Of a stretch of DNA of 64,000 bases, positions 1 to 8,005 are shown piece by piece (position 1 is the first letter of the stretch; each line of letters opens with the position of its first letter). The position numbers and the translations under genes were made by a program. This DNA comes from Streptomyces sp. TLI_146 (GTDB lineage Bacteria > Actinomycetota > Actinomycetes > Streptomycetales > Streptomycetaceae): contig NZ_PJMX01000001.1 in assembly GCF_002846415.1 (NCBI RefSeq), forward strand, positions 8,432,001 to 8,496,000, read 5' to 3'. Under the pieces are notes generated by a model, which saw nothing but the letters and a program-made list of their open reading frames with translations, made no database searches and was not told where the DNA came from.

Positions 1-1096
1 GTCGTTGCTGGCCACTGCGCAGGAAGCGGCTGTCCCTGGACAGCGAGGTCTGTTTGGGCACCCGGGGCCGTCCGGTATCGGACGGCTCGTGCTCGGCTGG
101 CCGGGGTGGGCTCCTGGGAGAGGCGTTGGATGCGCCAGGTGAGCGCGCCTTCTGGGGAGGGGGCGTCGTCCAGTGGCCGTTGGTTGACTGCCTGCTTCAG
201 CAGAGTGGCGGGCTCGTGTCCGGCGGCTTCGGCGTTGGAGAGGGCGGTGGTGAGGGCTGCCCAGGCGTGGTCGTCGATGATTTCCGGGCCAGGACGGTGC
301 GGGAGATCAGCTTCGCCATGTCCACCGAGCCCCGGCCCGGCGCAATGCCGGGATCAAGGAAGCCGGGGGCCGCACTGGGGCCGTTGGGGTAGACGATGTG
401 TTCGGGCTTGAAGTCGCCGTAGATGAGCGGCCGGGGACCGGTGGCGGTGGCCTGCCCGAGGCGCCGCAGACGTGCCACGACCTCCCGCAGCACCGGCCCG
501 AACTCGCCAGCCTGCCCCAGGTAGGCGCGCCCACTGATCCGGTTGAACTTCCGGCCGAACGTGGCGGGGATGCCGCGTTCGGTGATCTGCACGCTCTCGG
601 CACGGGCGGCAACATGCCGCAGGGCCGCGTCCATCTCGCGCAACGCCCGGGTGGCCAGCTCCTCGGTGCGGTCGGGCTCCTTCGCGATCAGCTCGCCGAA
701 CGTGGGCCCGTGCAGCGGCCTGGTGAACAGCACGTCGTCGCGGTACCCGGCGGCCTCGGCCGCCCGCACGCCGGACAGCGAGAGCAGCTTGAGCTGTTCG
801 GCTTCCCGTTCCAGCAGCGTGCCGCTTGAGGCGATGTAGGCGGCCTGCGCCGCGCGGACGGCTGCCCAGGAGCCGCATGTCCCGCGCACCACGGACACTA
901 AGGACAGCCCCAGGAAGGAGTACTTGGCGAACAGCTCCTCGCCGTCCACGGCGATGCCGCGTACATAGCCGGTCACGCTGGGGACGTGGGCGCCGAGCCG
1001 GACCTCGTCGGCGCGGGGCCACACCCGGGTGGCCGCCTCCAGGATCTTCCGGTCCGCGTACCGGAACAACTCGGCAGCGGTGTACAGGACTTCCAC
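1..1096 (-). pseudogene. APH-like phosphotransferase, frameshifted, runs off the left edge
   Basis: The protein resembles the aminoglycoside phosphotransferase/choline-kinase fold: a catalytic-loop motif YGDFKPEHIV and, about 20 residues later, a DPG that stands where the family has its metal-binding Asp. I start it at the GTG at 1096, which has GGGAGG just upstream; the ATG at 1288 would add 64 unlikely residues. From about 285 the frame turns into a low-complexity Pro/Ser tail and stops at 197. In the -1 frame from the same point the protein continues naturally (PEIIDDHAWAALTTALSN and on) with good codon use and no stop to base 1. I infer a one-base loss near 283-290, or a sequencing error. 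The substrate cannot be predicted. Confidence 0.7.
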
Positions 1097-1295
1097 GGTT
1101 CCTCCCAGGGGGAAGGTCCGCCCGCCGCCGACGGCGGTCGGACCGCTTGTAGGAGATGGCCGCTGGCCGCGTCGGCTGGTTTCACCCCCGTAGGGCAGTG
1201 GCCAAGCCCCGACGCACGCTGGACCTCGTGCGAGACGTACGCCGGGGCGCTTGCCCATGCCCCAGCACGGTGGGAAGGGCCGGGGCACAGAAAGC

Positions 1296-1640
1296 TCAGG
1301 CGAGCGGAGGCAGCGCGTCAGGGGCCGCTATTCGTGCGGCGGGCTGCGCGGGGCCCGCCAGGTCAGCTACCTGGTGACGCAGCCACCAGGCCGGGGGTGC
1401 AAGCCCGATCAGGGCGGGCAAGAGGATCGCCTTCAGGGAGCCGTCGCGGATCTTGTCCTTGCGGTGAGTGGTGCGGTGCTGCCCTGTGCTGGCCACAGTG
1501 GCCTCCGTCCCGTTCCGGTCACGTGGTGTGGCAGCGGGCGGCCGGGCGGCATGGGGGTTGCTCCGGCGGCCCGCTGCTCGTCGACACCGCACTTGGGCGC
1601 CCAATGGCCCCTGGTTTCTGTGCGGTTGATGTTCAGTCAA
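1296..1640 (-). CDS. Possible small hypothetical protein
   Basis: This is a TTG-started reading frame of 114 codons without a convincing ribosome-binding site. The first 70 residues are basic and low in complexity; residues about 72-86 form one short hydrophobic stretch (AILLPALIGLAPPAWW), followed by an Ala/Pro-rich tail. I recognise no family. It lies between two broken genes and may itself be a remnant. The flanking stretches 1097-1295 and 1641-1717 show nothing I can name. Confidence 0.22.
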   Translation of the reverse strand: MTEHQPHRNQGPLGAQVRCRRAAGRRSNPHAARPPAATPRDRNGTEATVASTGQHRTTHRKDKIRDGSLKAILLPALIGLAPPAWWLRHQVADLAGPAQPAARIAAPDALPPLA

Positions 1641-1717
1641 CGCGTGGTCGCGGGCGCGGAACAGGTGGGAGGCTGTAACCCCGGGTAGTTCCGCGTAACC
1701 CCACCCGGAAGGAGCGG

Positions 1718-2215
1718 ATGAGGATGGAGAGGGCCCAGAGCATCGCGGAGCTGATCCAGAAGACGTGCGCGGAACGCGGCTGGGGACCGTCCAAACTCGC
1801 CCGTGAACTGGGCATCGCCGAAAGCCGTGGACCCACCGCCATGCCCCGGCAAGTACGCCCGCAAGCTGATGGGCGGCGAGCGTAACCCCGAGTAGTGGCT
1901 CCCCTACGTGATCCAGGTCTTAGGGATCGACGCATCCCAGGTCAGCGACATGCCCGCGCCGATCCCCGAACCCGCGGATACCGTGGCCTCAGTCCTGGCC
2001 TTAGGGAGGAGTGACGTGGACGGTCGGAGCTTCCTGACCGCCTCCGGCGGTGCGACCCTGTCCCTGCTCGGCGTGCCGGACGCCGAGGCCGTGACCCGGC
2101 GCGTGCGCGCCGCCTCCGCAGGGGCCGTACGGGTGGGCCAGGGCGAAGTGGACGCCGTCCTGGCCATGGTCAAGACCCTGGGCGACTCGGCCGCCGAGTA
2201 CGGCGGCAGCCATAC
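1718..2215 (+). pseudogene. XRE-family regulator with TPR-type C-terminus, decayed
   Basis: A clear ribosome-binding site (GGAAGGAG, 1707-1714) precedes ATG 1718. The first 35 codons read as a helix-turn-helix protein (AELIQKTCAERGWGPSKLAREL). A frameshift near 1830 moves the frame to KYARKLMGGERNPE, a TAG at 1893-1895 interrupts it, and a further readable part follows (VIQVLGIDASQV ... GAVRVGQGEVDAVLAMVKTLGDSAAEYGG). The last part matches the start of the sensor/TPR region of the large Streptomyces XRE regulator family as I know it. The protein ends abruptly after about 150 of the usual 400 or more residues. It has at least two lesions plus a truncation, so it is not functional as read. Confidence 0.65.
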
Positions 2216-2283
2216 GGGGCCTTCACACGCCCCACGCTGGGGTTCCCTCGTGTTTGCGCCGGGCCGCACAGCCTTACTCATCG

Positions 2284-2487
2284 TCAAGCGACGGGTGACG
2301 CCTCCGCGAGCAGACGCTTCACCTCTTTGGGAGGGGCGTCAGTGGCCGTGGCGATGTCGCCGCGATCGACCCTGTCCTGCGTCAGGGAGGCGACTGCGTG
2401 GGCCAAGGCCTGCGCGTAGGCGTCCCTGGCGGCTCGCAGCTTCTCCGGTTCTGGCGTCACCGGCGTGACGGTGACTTCACTGGTCAC
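2284..2487 (-). CDS. Small hypothetical protein, 67 aa
   Basis: A GTG-started frame with strong actinomycete codon bias encodes a charged, helical small protein. The C-terminal half (DIATATDAPPKEVKRLLAEAS) looks like a short helix-turn-helix arrangement, as in small Streptomyces accessory proteins that accompany XRE regulators. No clear ribosome-binding site is visible. It could be the intact end of a decayed module, since both neighbours are remnants. Function unknown. Confidence 0.45.
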   Translation of the reverse strand: MTSEVTVTPVTPEPEKLRAARDAYAQALAHAVASLTQDRVDRGDIATATDAPPKEVKRLLAEASPVA

Positions 2488-2816
2488 GCCGATGAGCGCA
2501 GGCCCCTAGCGGACGCCTTCCCGGACTGCCGCCAGGGTCCGCCCGTGCCCGTACACCCTGTGCTCGGGAAAGTGGCCACTCACGTCCGGCCAAGCCGTTT
2601 GGCTTGGCATTCGCTCGCCTCAAAGTAGTGGTTCCAAGTCTTCAAGGAAGAAGGCGGGTGTGGAGACCGCCCCCAGTACCCCTTCCCGTACCAAAAGAAC
2701 GAGTGGATCAAGGACGTCCTCGCGCCGGGGTCATCGCCCGCAGCGGTGCACCGGTCAGGTCCCCGCCGAACGCGAGGGGGAGGAGGAAGACGGCCGAGCG
2801 CTGCTCGCTTGGTGGT
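2488..2816. other. Gene-free stretch with a short hairpin
   Basis: No convincing gene is seen. A perfect 8-bp inverted repeat, GCCAAGCC/GGCTTGGC with a GTTT loop, lies at 2589-2608 and could terminate transcription from either side. Fragments such as PYQKNEWIKD can be read on the plus strand near 2690, but they are too short to assign. Confidence 0.4.
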
Positions 2817-3674
2817 TCAGCCGGAAGCGAAGGGCTGGCCGAGGTCGACTACTCCGCCGATTCTGGCGGCGATGCCGGATCCGGTGTGTCTCGCGATGGC
2901 GGAAATCGATGACGGTCTCCCGAGTGTGTCACCCAGGTGGACTTCGATGTCGCCGTGGCCGGATGTGTCGAGTAGGTGGGCGGCGAGGCAGCCGACACTG
3001 TTGGCGTTCGCGATGTCCTCGGTGACGCCGATTGCGGGGGCGAACATGCGGGCTGCGGCCGTTCCTGCGGTTGGCGAGAGGGTGTAGGCGAAGCAGCCGA
3101 GATACCCGAGTCGGCGACACTCGGTTGCCAGCCGGTCGAAGTCGGGCTGCAGGGACAGCAGTGTCGGGTGATCCCGGACGGGGACGAGAAGGCGTGGCGT
3201 GCCGGGCGAAGCGACCCGTACGCCGGCGGCGATGTCCGCCCGTTGCAGGCCGAGGGCCGCAATGACGCCACCGCCGGTGACGTCGGCGTGGTCCGCCAAG
3301 GCGATGATGCCTTGGTCAAACCAGACTTCGACGCCGTCGCGACGGCGGATGGCGGTCGTGGCGAAGGTGCGGCCTGCGGTGCGCTGGCGCCCGTGGAGCT
3401 CGGTGGCGCCGCTGCGGTGCAGCAGAACGGCTTGCGCGGCGATGGTGCCATGGCCGCAGTTCGTGAGTTCTCTGGCGCTGGTGAAGAAGCGCACCGTGGG
3501 GGTGACCGCTGTGCTGGTGTCGATGAACGCGGTGTGGGAGGTGCCGGTCCTGCGGGCGGTGGCGTGCCGGTGGGCGTCGGTGAGCGTGGCGTCGTCGATC
3601 GCGACCGCGGTGGGGCTGCCGCCTTGCCCGTTGCGGGTGCAGGCGTTCACCACCACCATCGGTGGGTCGGCCAT
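2817..3674 (-). CDS. PhzF-family epimerase/isomerase-like protein
   Basis: The 285-residue protein has the PhzF fold signature: an N-terminal strand VVVNACTRNGQGGSPTAV replacing the usual D-x-F...GNP motif, and the diagnostic ELTNCGHGTIAAQA segment. PhzF enzymes catalyse proton-shuttle isomerisations; phenazine PhzF acts on trans-2,3-dihydro-3-hydroxyanthranilate. The usual catalytic Glu in the SET-x-F motif is replaced by His here (GTSHTAF). Start ATG 3674 overlaps the stop of the upstream decarboxylase-like gene (TGATG), so the two are probably translationally coupled. It is the last gene of the HxlR / CMD / PhzF set. Substrate unknown, and the Glu-to-His change argues against assuming standard PhzF chemistry. 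Confidence 0.8.
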   Translation of the reverse strand: MADPPMVVVNACTRNGQGGSPTAVAIDDATLTDAHRHATARRTGTSHTAFIDTSTAVTPTVRFFTSARELTNCGHGTIAAQAVLLHRSGATELHGRQRTAGRTFATTAIRRRDGVEVWFDQGIIALADHADVTGGGVIAALGLQRADIAAGVRVASPGTPRLLVPVRDHPTLLSLQPDFDRLATECRRLGYLGCFAYTLSPTAGTAAARMFAPAIGVTEDIANANSVGCLAAHLLDTSGHGDIEVHLGDTLGRPSSISAIARHTGSGIAARIGGVVDLGQPFASG

Positions 3675-4240
3675 CAGGCGGCCGTGATGTCGGCGAAGCG
3701 GGGAGCGCCGGGCTCGAGGTCGACGCGAGCGGTGCGCGCGGCGAAGCAGATCGCGTGGTACCAGCCGCACAGCAGCAGCACGTCGAGCAGTTCCCGCTCG
3801 TCGAGCAACTCCTGTGCGGATCGCCATAGTTCGTCGTCGGCATCGCACGAGTCGCGCAGGGCGTCCACCAACCGGATGAGCATGGCTTCGCGGCCGGTCG
3901 TCCAGCAGGGATCGTCAGGGGAGCCGCAGGTGAGTGAGGTGACCTCGGCCGGGGAGAGTTCGGCGCGCTCGGCGAAGACCATCACGTGGACGCCCCACTC
4001 GTATTCGCAGCCGCAGCGCGCGCAGGTGCGCAGGATGACGACCTCCCGCTCACGGAGTGTCAGGCTCAGGTCGCGACCGAGTTCGTACCTGCCCCAGTTG
4101 CTCATCGCGACGGTCATCGGCAAGTTCTTGGCGAACGTCCGGAACAGGCCGATCGGAGGCTTTCCGGCGGGCATCATCGTGGCGAGTTGTGCCGCCACGT
4201 CCGGCGTGAACGGCGGTTCGAGCGCTGGGATGCGAGCCAT
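3674..4240 (-). CDS. Carboxymuconolactone decarboxylase (AhpD-like) family protein
   Basis: This 188-residue protein carries the CMD/AhpD core: an ERE-x-V-x-LR helix, a CARCGCEYEWGVH segment matching the C-x2-C...H active-site pattern, and a C-terminal DVLLLCGWYHAICF helix. Family members include decarboxylases and peroxidase-like redox proteins; which applies here is unclear. ATG 4240 is preceded by GGAGGGG at good spacing. It lies 70 bp downstream of the HxlR regulator gene, and that gap holds two copies of an operator-like repeat, so HxlR control is likely. Its stop overlaps the start of the PhzF-like gene. Confidence 0.85.
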   Translation of the reverse strand: MARIPALEPPFTPDVAAQLATMMPAGKPPIGLFRTFAKNLPMTVAMSNWGRYELGRDLSLTLREREVVILRTCARCGCEYEWGVHVMVFAERAELSPAEVTSLTCGSPDDPCWTTGREAMLIRLVDALRDSCDADDELWRSAQELLDERELLDVLLLCGWYHAICFAARTARVDLEPGAPRFADITAA

Positions 4241-4253
4241 GACCCCTCCAGGT

Positions 4254-4295
4254 GATTCGGATTCAGAAGCACGGTAGCGATTCGGTTTCCGAAGC
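4254..4295. promoter_or_regulatory. Two operator-like sites upstream of the CMD gene
   Basis: Two related 17-bp sequences lie 25 bp apart: GATTCGGATTCAGAAGC (4254-4270) and GATTCGGTTTCCGAAGC (4279-4295). The second contains the perfect inverted repeat TTCGG-TTT-CCGAA. A third copy lies upstream of the neighbouring HxlR gene. They are candidate binding sites of that regulator; this is inference from repetition and position. Confidence 0.55.
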
Positions 4296-4310
4296 GCCAG
4301 AGGTGGTGCT

Positions 4311-4664
4311 TCACGGGGTCGGTTTTTCGCCGTCCTCGTCCAGGGCGGAGGCCCACGTGTCGGACCAACGGGCGAGCGGGCGCAATGCCTGGCCGGCGCT
4401 GCGGCCCAGATCGGTGAGCGTGTAGGTCGTGTCCGGCTGCTGGGTGACGAGGTGGGCGTCAAGAAGCTCGGTCAGCCGTTGCCGCAGGACGCTGGAGGAC
4501 ATGTTGTCGCAGCGCTGCTGCAACGCGCGGAACCCGACCGGCCCGTGTTGCAGCTCCCACACGATGCGCAGGTTCCAGCGGCGGCCGAACAGGTCGAGGG
4601 CGGCCATGAGGGGTCGCCCGGTACTCGATCCGCGTACCGGCCGGCCCGGCCTGGGCATCGTCAT
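4311..4664 (-). CDS. HxlR-family winged-helix regulator
   Basis: The 117-residue protein spans a complete HxlR domain: ALDLFGRRWNLRIVWELQHG (first helices), FRALQQRCDNMSSSVLRQRL (recognition helix) and the wing YTLTDLGRSAGQAL. HxlR proteins are small dimeric regulators that often sense redox or reactive electrophilic compounds; the usual N-terminal Cys is absent here, so ligand sensing is more likely than thiol sensing. ATG 4664 has GGTGGAG upstream. It heads the set with the CMD- and PhzF-like genes, and copies of a 17-bp repeat lie upstream of both it and the CMD gene, consistent with autoregulation. Confidence 0.88.
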   Translation of the reverse strand: MTMPRPGRPVRGSSTGRPLMAALDLFGRRWNLRIVWELQHGPVGFRALQQRCDNMSSSVLRQRLTELLDAHLVTQQPDTTYTLTDLGRSAGQALRPLARWSDTWASALDEDGEKPTP

Positions 4665-4698
4665 CGCCTGCTCCACCCCTCTTGATGCTTCGATCTCC

Positions 4699-4738
4699 GG
4701 TACAGTACCGTCCCGCCCATTGATTCTATTTCCGAAGC
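4699..4738. promoter_or_regulatory. Operator-like sites upstream of the HxlR gene
   Basis: The palindrome GGTACAGTACC lies at 4699-4709, and GATTCTATTTCCGAAGC at 4722-4738 is the third copy of the 17-bp repeat also found twice upstream of the CMD gene. Both are within 75 bp of the HxlR start, where autoregulatory operators normally sit. Confidence 0.5.
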
Positions 4739-4959
4739 GACAGGGGTGGCATCGTGAGGCGTTTACGCAGTGCGCTGTACGCCAAAAGGGGCATCGATCT
4801 GTGGATCGGGCGGACCCCAGCCGTCCACGCGGTCGGCCCACTGCAGAGCCCGGCGGCGTGATGGCCCTCCCGCCCTTGCCGGAAGAGAGCCGCCACGGTG
4901 AATCGTGTGGTCTGCGATACGGCGGCCTGACCCCGATGGCAGCCCTCGGGCTGATCCGC

Positions 4960-5190
4960 GGCCATACCGCGCGGTCGCGGCGCCGGCTGCTGCACCTGCC
5001 TATCGACGTCCTGCGTCGGCGGCCGACGCCCGGAGTCTGGTCGGCGCTGGAGTACTCCTGCAATGTCCGCGACGTCTACGACGTCTACGGCACCCGAGTC
5101 CGCCGCACACTGACCGATCCCGCTCGCGAGGGCGGCGAACCGCTCACCGTTGCGTTCGAGACCCAGCGGTACGCCCCTCATCACCGACTG
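4960..5190 (+). pseudogene. DinB-like protein remnant
   Basis: One plus-strand frame reads LRRRPTPGVWSALEYSCNVRDVYDVY followed by TRVRRTL, which resembles the central helices of DinB/mycothiol-dependent proteins of actinomycetes, where W-S-x-LEY-x-CHVRDV is typical. The recognisable part is only about 50-60 residues, there is no credible start, and the family's later motifs are missing. It reads as a decayed gene between the HxlR set and the EthD gene. The remainder of 4740-5278 shows no gene. Confidence 0.42.
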
Positions 5191-5278
5191 GCTGGACAGG
5201 ACGCACCGATGACGGCCGCGCCGCGCCAGAGGCGTCTTCGGAGTGTCTTGCCCGCCCACTGTTCAACGGAGGTCTGTC

Positions 5279-5590
5279 ATGCACAAGCTGGTGGTCCTGT
5301 ACCCCGAACCCGTCGATCGCGATCACTTCCGCGAGTACTACGTGACCAACCACCTCCCGCTGGTCACGCGTCTGCCCGGCCTGCTCGCGTGGCGCTACAG
5401 CTTCGACGTGGCAGCGACGCAGGGACAGACGCCGTACTTCGCGGTCTTCGAAGCCGAGTTCGCTGACGCTGCGGCAATGACCGCGGCGAGAGCGTCGCCG
5501 CAGGGCCGCCAGGTGGCCGCCGATGTCGCCAACTACGCCACCGGCGGTGCGGTCGTCATCCACTATCCGGTGCAACAGGGCACCGGCTGA
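5279..5590 (+). CDS. EthD-family protein
   Basis: This 103-residue protein matches the ferredoxin-like EthD fold: an N-terminal strand HKLVVLYPEPVDRDHF, a YYVTNHLPLV segment resembling the family's Y-x2-x-H-x-PL pattern, and a second strand near the C-terminus. EthD proteins act in degradation or tailoring of small molecules, often with unknown chemistry. A strong ribosome-binding site (AACGGAGG) precedes ATG 5279. It may once have been linked to the upstream DinB-like remnant. Confidence 0.85.
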   Translation: MHKLVVLYPEPVDRDHFREYYVTNHLPLVTRLPGLLAWRYSFDVAATQGQTPYFAVFEAEFADAAAMTAARASPQGRQVAADVANYATGGAVVIHYPVQQGTG

Positions 5591-5974
5591 GCCTGCTGGG
5601 GAGGGTTCCCGGGCGGATCGCGTGACCGCCGAAGTGGGCCCGGGCCTGGTCGGCGGCGCGCTCGATACGGCGCGCCGCTTGCCGCCCGCCCGGTCCAGGA
5701 GCAGCTGTTGGACGGCGGCTTGGGCAGCCCGTCGCCCGGGTGTCCGCGAGGACCTGCGTCACCGCGAGGAAGTACGCCTCATCTCCCAGGCGTTCGATCG
5801 CCCACCCGCTCGCGGAGCCGGCCAGCAGCAGACGCAGTGCGACAGTGGGCCTTGAAGTCCGCTGGTCGGCCCTGAGCGTGATGGTTGGCCCGCGAGGTAG
5901 CGTCTGGATCATGGATACGAGGGCGGGTTGCTGCACAAGGCTGCGGGTCGCCATGCTGGGGGAGGGGCAGGACT
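5591..5974. other. Gene-free stretch
   Basis: Both strands contain open frames, but none has a good start, ribosome-binding site or recognisable motif. A minus-strand segment around 5690-5850 (LRLLLAGSASGWAIERLGDEAYFLAVTQVLADTRA) has protein-like composition and could be the relic of a helical protein, but I cannot assign it. Confidence 0.35.
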
Positions 5975-6316
5975 GTGAGCTGGTACGTCTTGGTGGAAAA
6001 GGTCCAGTACGGGGAGACGAGTCTGTCGAGCAAGATCCCTGTCGAAGGTGGAAGGGAAGCGGCCATCACCCGTGCTGAGGAGGTCGCCCGCTCCAGCACC
6101 CCCGCCATGCACCTGACCGGCACCCCGGTCGGTCGAATGGTGTTCCAGACGTCACCGACAAGCTGGTTCGTCGAGCTGACCAAGTCGTACTGGTCCAAGG
6201 GCGACAAGGGACCGACGACGGCTGTCGAGCACTTGACTATCCGGGCGGCCGAGCTTGTCCATTTCCAGGAGCTGATCCCTGCTCAGCCTCCCCAGAAGAG
6301 GCGCTTCGGCAAGTGA
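5975..6316 (+). CDS. Conserved small hypothetical protein
   Basis: The GTG start at 5975 follows GGGGAGGGG at good spacing. The 113-residue product begins SWYVLVEKVQYGE, has a central helix (REAAITRAEEVAR) and later strands (RMVFQTSPTSWFVELT). This layout resembles a short Streptomyces family of unknown function that I know only as hypothetical. There is no signal peptide or membrane segment. It stands alone between remnants. Confidence 0.65.
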   Translation: MSWYVLVEKVQYGETSLSSKIPVEGGREAAITRAEEVARSSTPAMHLTGTPVGRMVFQTSPTSWFVELTKSYWSKGDKGPTTAVEHLTIRAAELVHFQELIPAQPPQKRRFGK

Positions 6317-6405
6317 GCGCACGCCGCCGTCCCGCTGACCGCCCGTCAGCGCATGTCGCCTCCAGACCCGTTCACGTCGCTGATACGGACCCCCTCATCA
6401 ATAGT

Positions 6406-6444
6406 GAGCGCTGTAGTTGTCCTTCAGGGTCAACTACAGCGCTC
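6406..6444. terminator. 14-bp perfect inverted repeat, terminator or operator
   Basis: GAGCGCTGTAGTTG (6406-6419) is repeated inversely at 6431-6444 with an 11-nt loop. It lies 90 bp after the stop of the small hypothetical gene and could end its transcript, although no T-run follows. It lies in a stretch (6317-6616) where I see no gene. Confidence 0.45.
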
Positions 6445-6616
6445 GGTGTGCGACACGAAGTCGCTCCATGTAAGTAAGGACAGCCGCGTGAAGGAGGTAT
6501 CGATCGGCTGAGCTTCGGGCCAGTGTCCAGGGCCCGTCCCCGCGCTCGCATGCGTCGCTGGTAACGGCGGGTGTGAAGCCGAGCGTTCAAGCCCAAGCGC
6601 GCTCCGGCCATTCAGC

Positions 6617-6763
6617 GAGGAGATCAAGGTCGGCTACTACGCGGACGCGGCCATCGAGCTCACCGACCCGCACGGTGGCCTCTTCCATGGGCTGGTGGAC
6701 GCCCTGAGCGGATTTGCGGAGCAGCTCGACCTCCGCCCTGCCAAGCCCGGCATCCACCAGTAG
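6617..6763 (+). pseudogene. 3' remnant of an unidentified gene
   Basis: This 48-codon open stretch ends in TAG and has strong coding bias (EEIKVGYYADAAIELTDPHG followed by LFHGLVDALSGFAEQL). There is no start codon or ribosome-binding site that fits, and the reading frame decays upstream. It looks like the C-terminal end of a lost gene, next to the transposase remnant that may have removed the rest. The family is not recognised. Confidence 0.4.
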
Positions 6764-6829
6764 GCCCCGCAGGCGCCCCGGCCCAGAATGCGCTGGCCTG
6801 AGCGATGCCGGAGATCGAGAGGGCCGCGC

Positions 6830-7240
6830 CCGCGAGCGAGATAGTTACCAGAGTGCGTGCGAGGAGTATGCGTCTTCGGAGGAGGTCGAAGCTGGCCCGG
6901 TCGTAGTGCTGGCGCTTGAGGAGCTTGACTCTCGCAACATTGCCTTCGATGGCGCCGGAGTTCAGCGGGAGCGTGAGCCCGGCGGTGACGGCGGCGAGGT
7001 CCTTGCGGAGCCCGTTGGCGAAGGTGCGGATTCCCTTGACCTGGGACTCGACTGCCTGGGTGAGCCAGTCGTCGGCGCGGTGTCCGTCGCGGCAGCAGAG
7101 GACGGTGGCCAAGCCTTTGGCGAGGTGGCAGGCTTCGGCGATCTCCGTGCAGTGGCCGCAGACGTCCTTGAGGTCCCGGCGGGTTTGGTCGCTCTGGTTC
7201 TCGGGCTGGCCGAACTGGTCTGTGCCCCTGCGTGTGTGGG
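6830..7240 (-). mobile_element. ISL3-family transposase remnant
   Basis: The minus-strand frame reads CGHCTEIAEACHLAKGL, then DDWLTQAVESQVKGIRTFANGL, then SGAIEGNVARVKLLKRQHYDRA. The last motif is the C-terminal signature of ISL3-type DDE transposases (S-G-x-(I/V)-EG-x-(V/N)-N/A-R-x-K). Only the last 130-140 residues of about 400-550 remain, and neither an N-terminal zinc ribbon nor terminal repeats are visible. The long open frame that continues in both directions on this strand does not code for one protein; its 5' part is antisense to other genes. Confidence 0.7.
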
Positions 7241-7331
7241 TCTTCGATCGGGGGCGCTGGTCGGGGTACTCAGGGTGGGTTGAGTAGGTGTGCGGTGTTG
7301 CTGTGGTGGCCTGGGGGGTTTGATCGTCCGT

Positions 7332-7907
7332 ATGCCGACCGACATGTTTTCTTTGCCACGCCGTGCCCGCCGGGCAATCATCGTGGGGTTCCCGCTGCTG
7401 CTGGCGGTGTCCCTCACCAGCGCTTGCACGTCGATGGGGGGCCGGGTGCACTCGGCGGCGGACTACCGTGCGCACGACGTACGTACCAAGCAGGCCGGTA
7501 TGGACACGGTCGTGCGGCTGCGGCCCGCCGCGCAGCTGGCGGGTACCGGGCCCGGTGCCACGCCGGAGGACGCGGCACACGAGGAACACAGCAGCTCCTG
7601 CGTCGATGACTTCGGTTTCGACAAGGACAACGTCACGCGCGGCGAGCCGAGCTACAGCTGGACGCTGCGGTACGCGACCCGCGCCGACTACCTCACGGCC
7701 CTGGCCCATCTCCGCGCAGGCTGGAAGGCCGAGGGCCTGACGGTAACGGACCTGCCGGCCGGGGACGGCCGGCCCGGCCGCCCGGGCCTGCCGGGGATCC
7801 AGACGACCGATCACGGCATCGAGCTCTCCCTCCAGCAGGCCTGGTACACGGATGACCCCACGGTCTACGCGAGCGGGGAGTGCATGCGCTACCACGCGGA
7901 GCAGTGA
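7332..7907 (+). CDS. Secreted lipoprotein, unknown function
   Basis: The protein opens with basic residues, a hydrophobic core (AIIVGFPLLLAVSL) and a lipobox LTSAC, so it should be a lipid-anchored exported protein of about 190 residues. The mature part has two further Cys (SSSCVDD and GECMRY) and a central YSWTLRYATRADYLTALAHL stretch. I recognise no enzyme motif. Start ATG 7332 or 7344 is possible; neither has a strong ribosome-binding site. It faces the NACHT gene convergently with about 100 bp between them. Confidence 0.75.
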   Translation: MPTDMFSLPRRARRAIIVGFPLLLAVSLTSACTSMGGRVHSAADYRAHDVRTKQAGMDTVVRLRPAAQLAGTGPGATPEDAAHEEHSSSCVDDFGFDKDNVTRGEPSYSWTLRYATRADYLTALAHLRAGWKAEGLTVTDLPAGDGRPGRPGLPGIQTTDHGIELSLQQAWYTDDPTVYASGECMRYHAEQ

Positions 7908-8005
7908 GCCGTAGTCCGAGCTACTCGGGCGGGTCGTGGGCGGCCAGCTATGAGTTCGCCTGACGCCAGGCGCGCTATGCCCTTTCGGTAGTGACCCCGG
8001 TGTGA

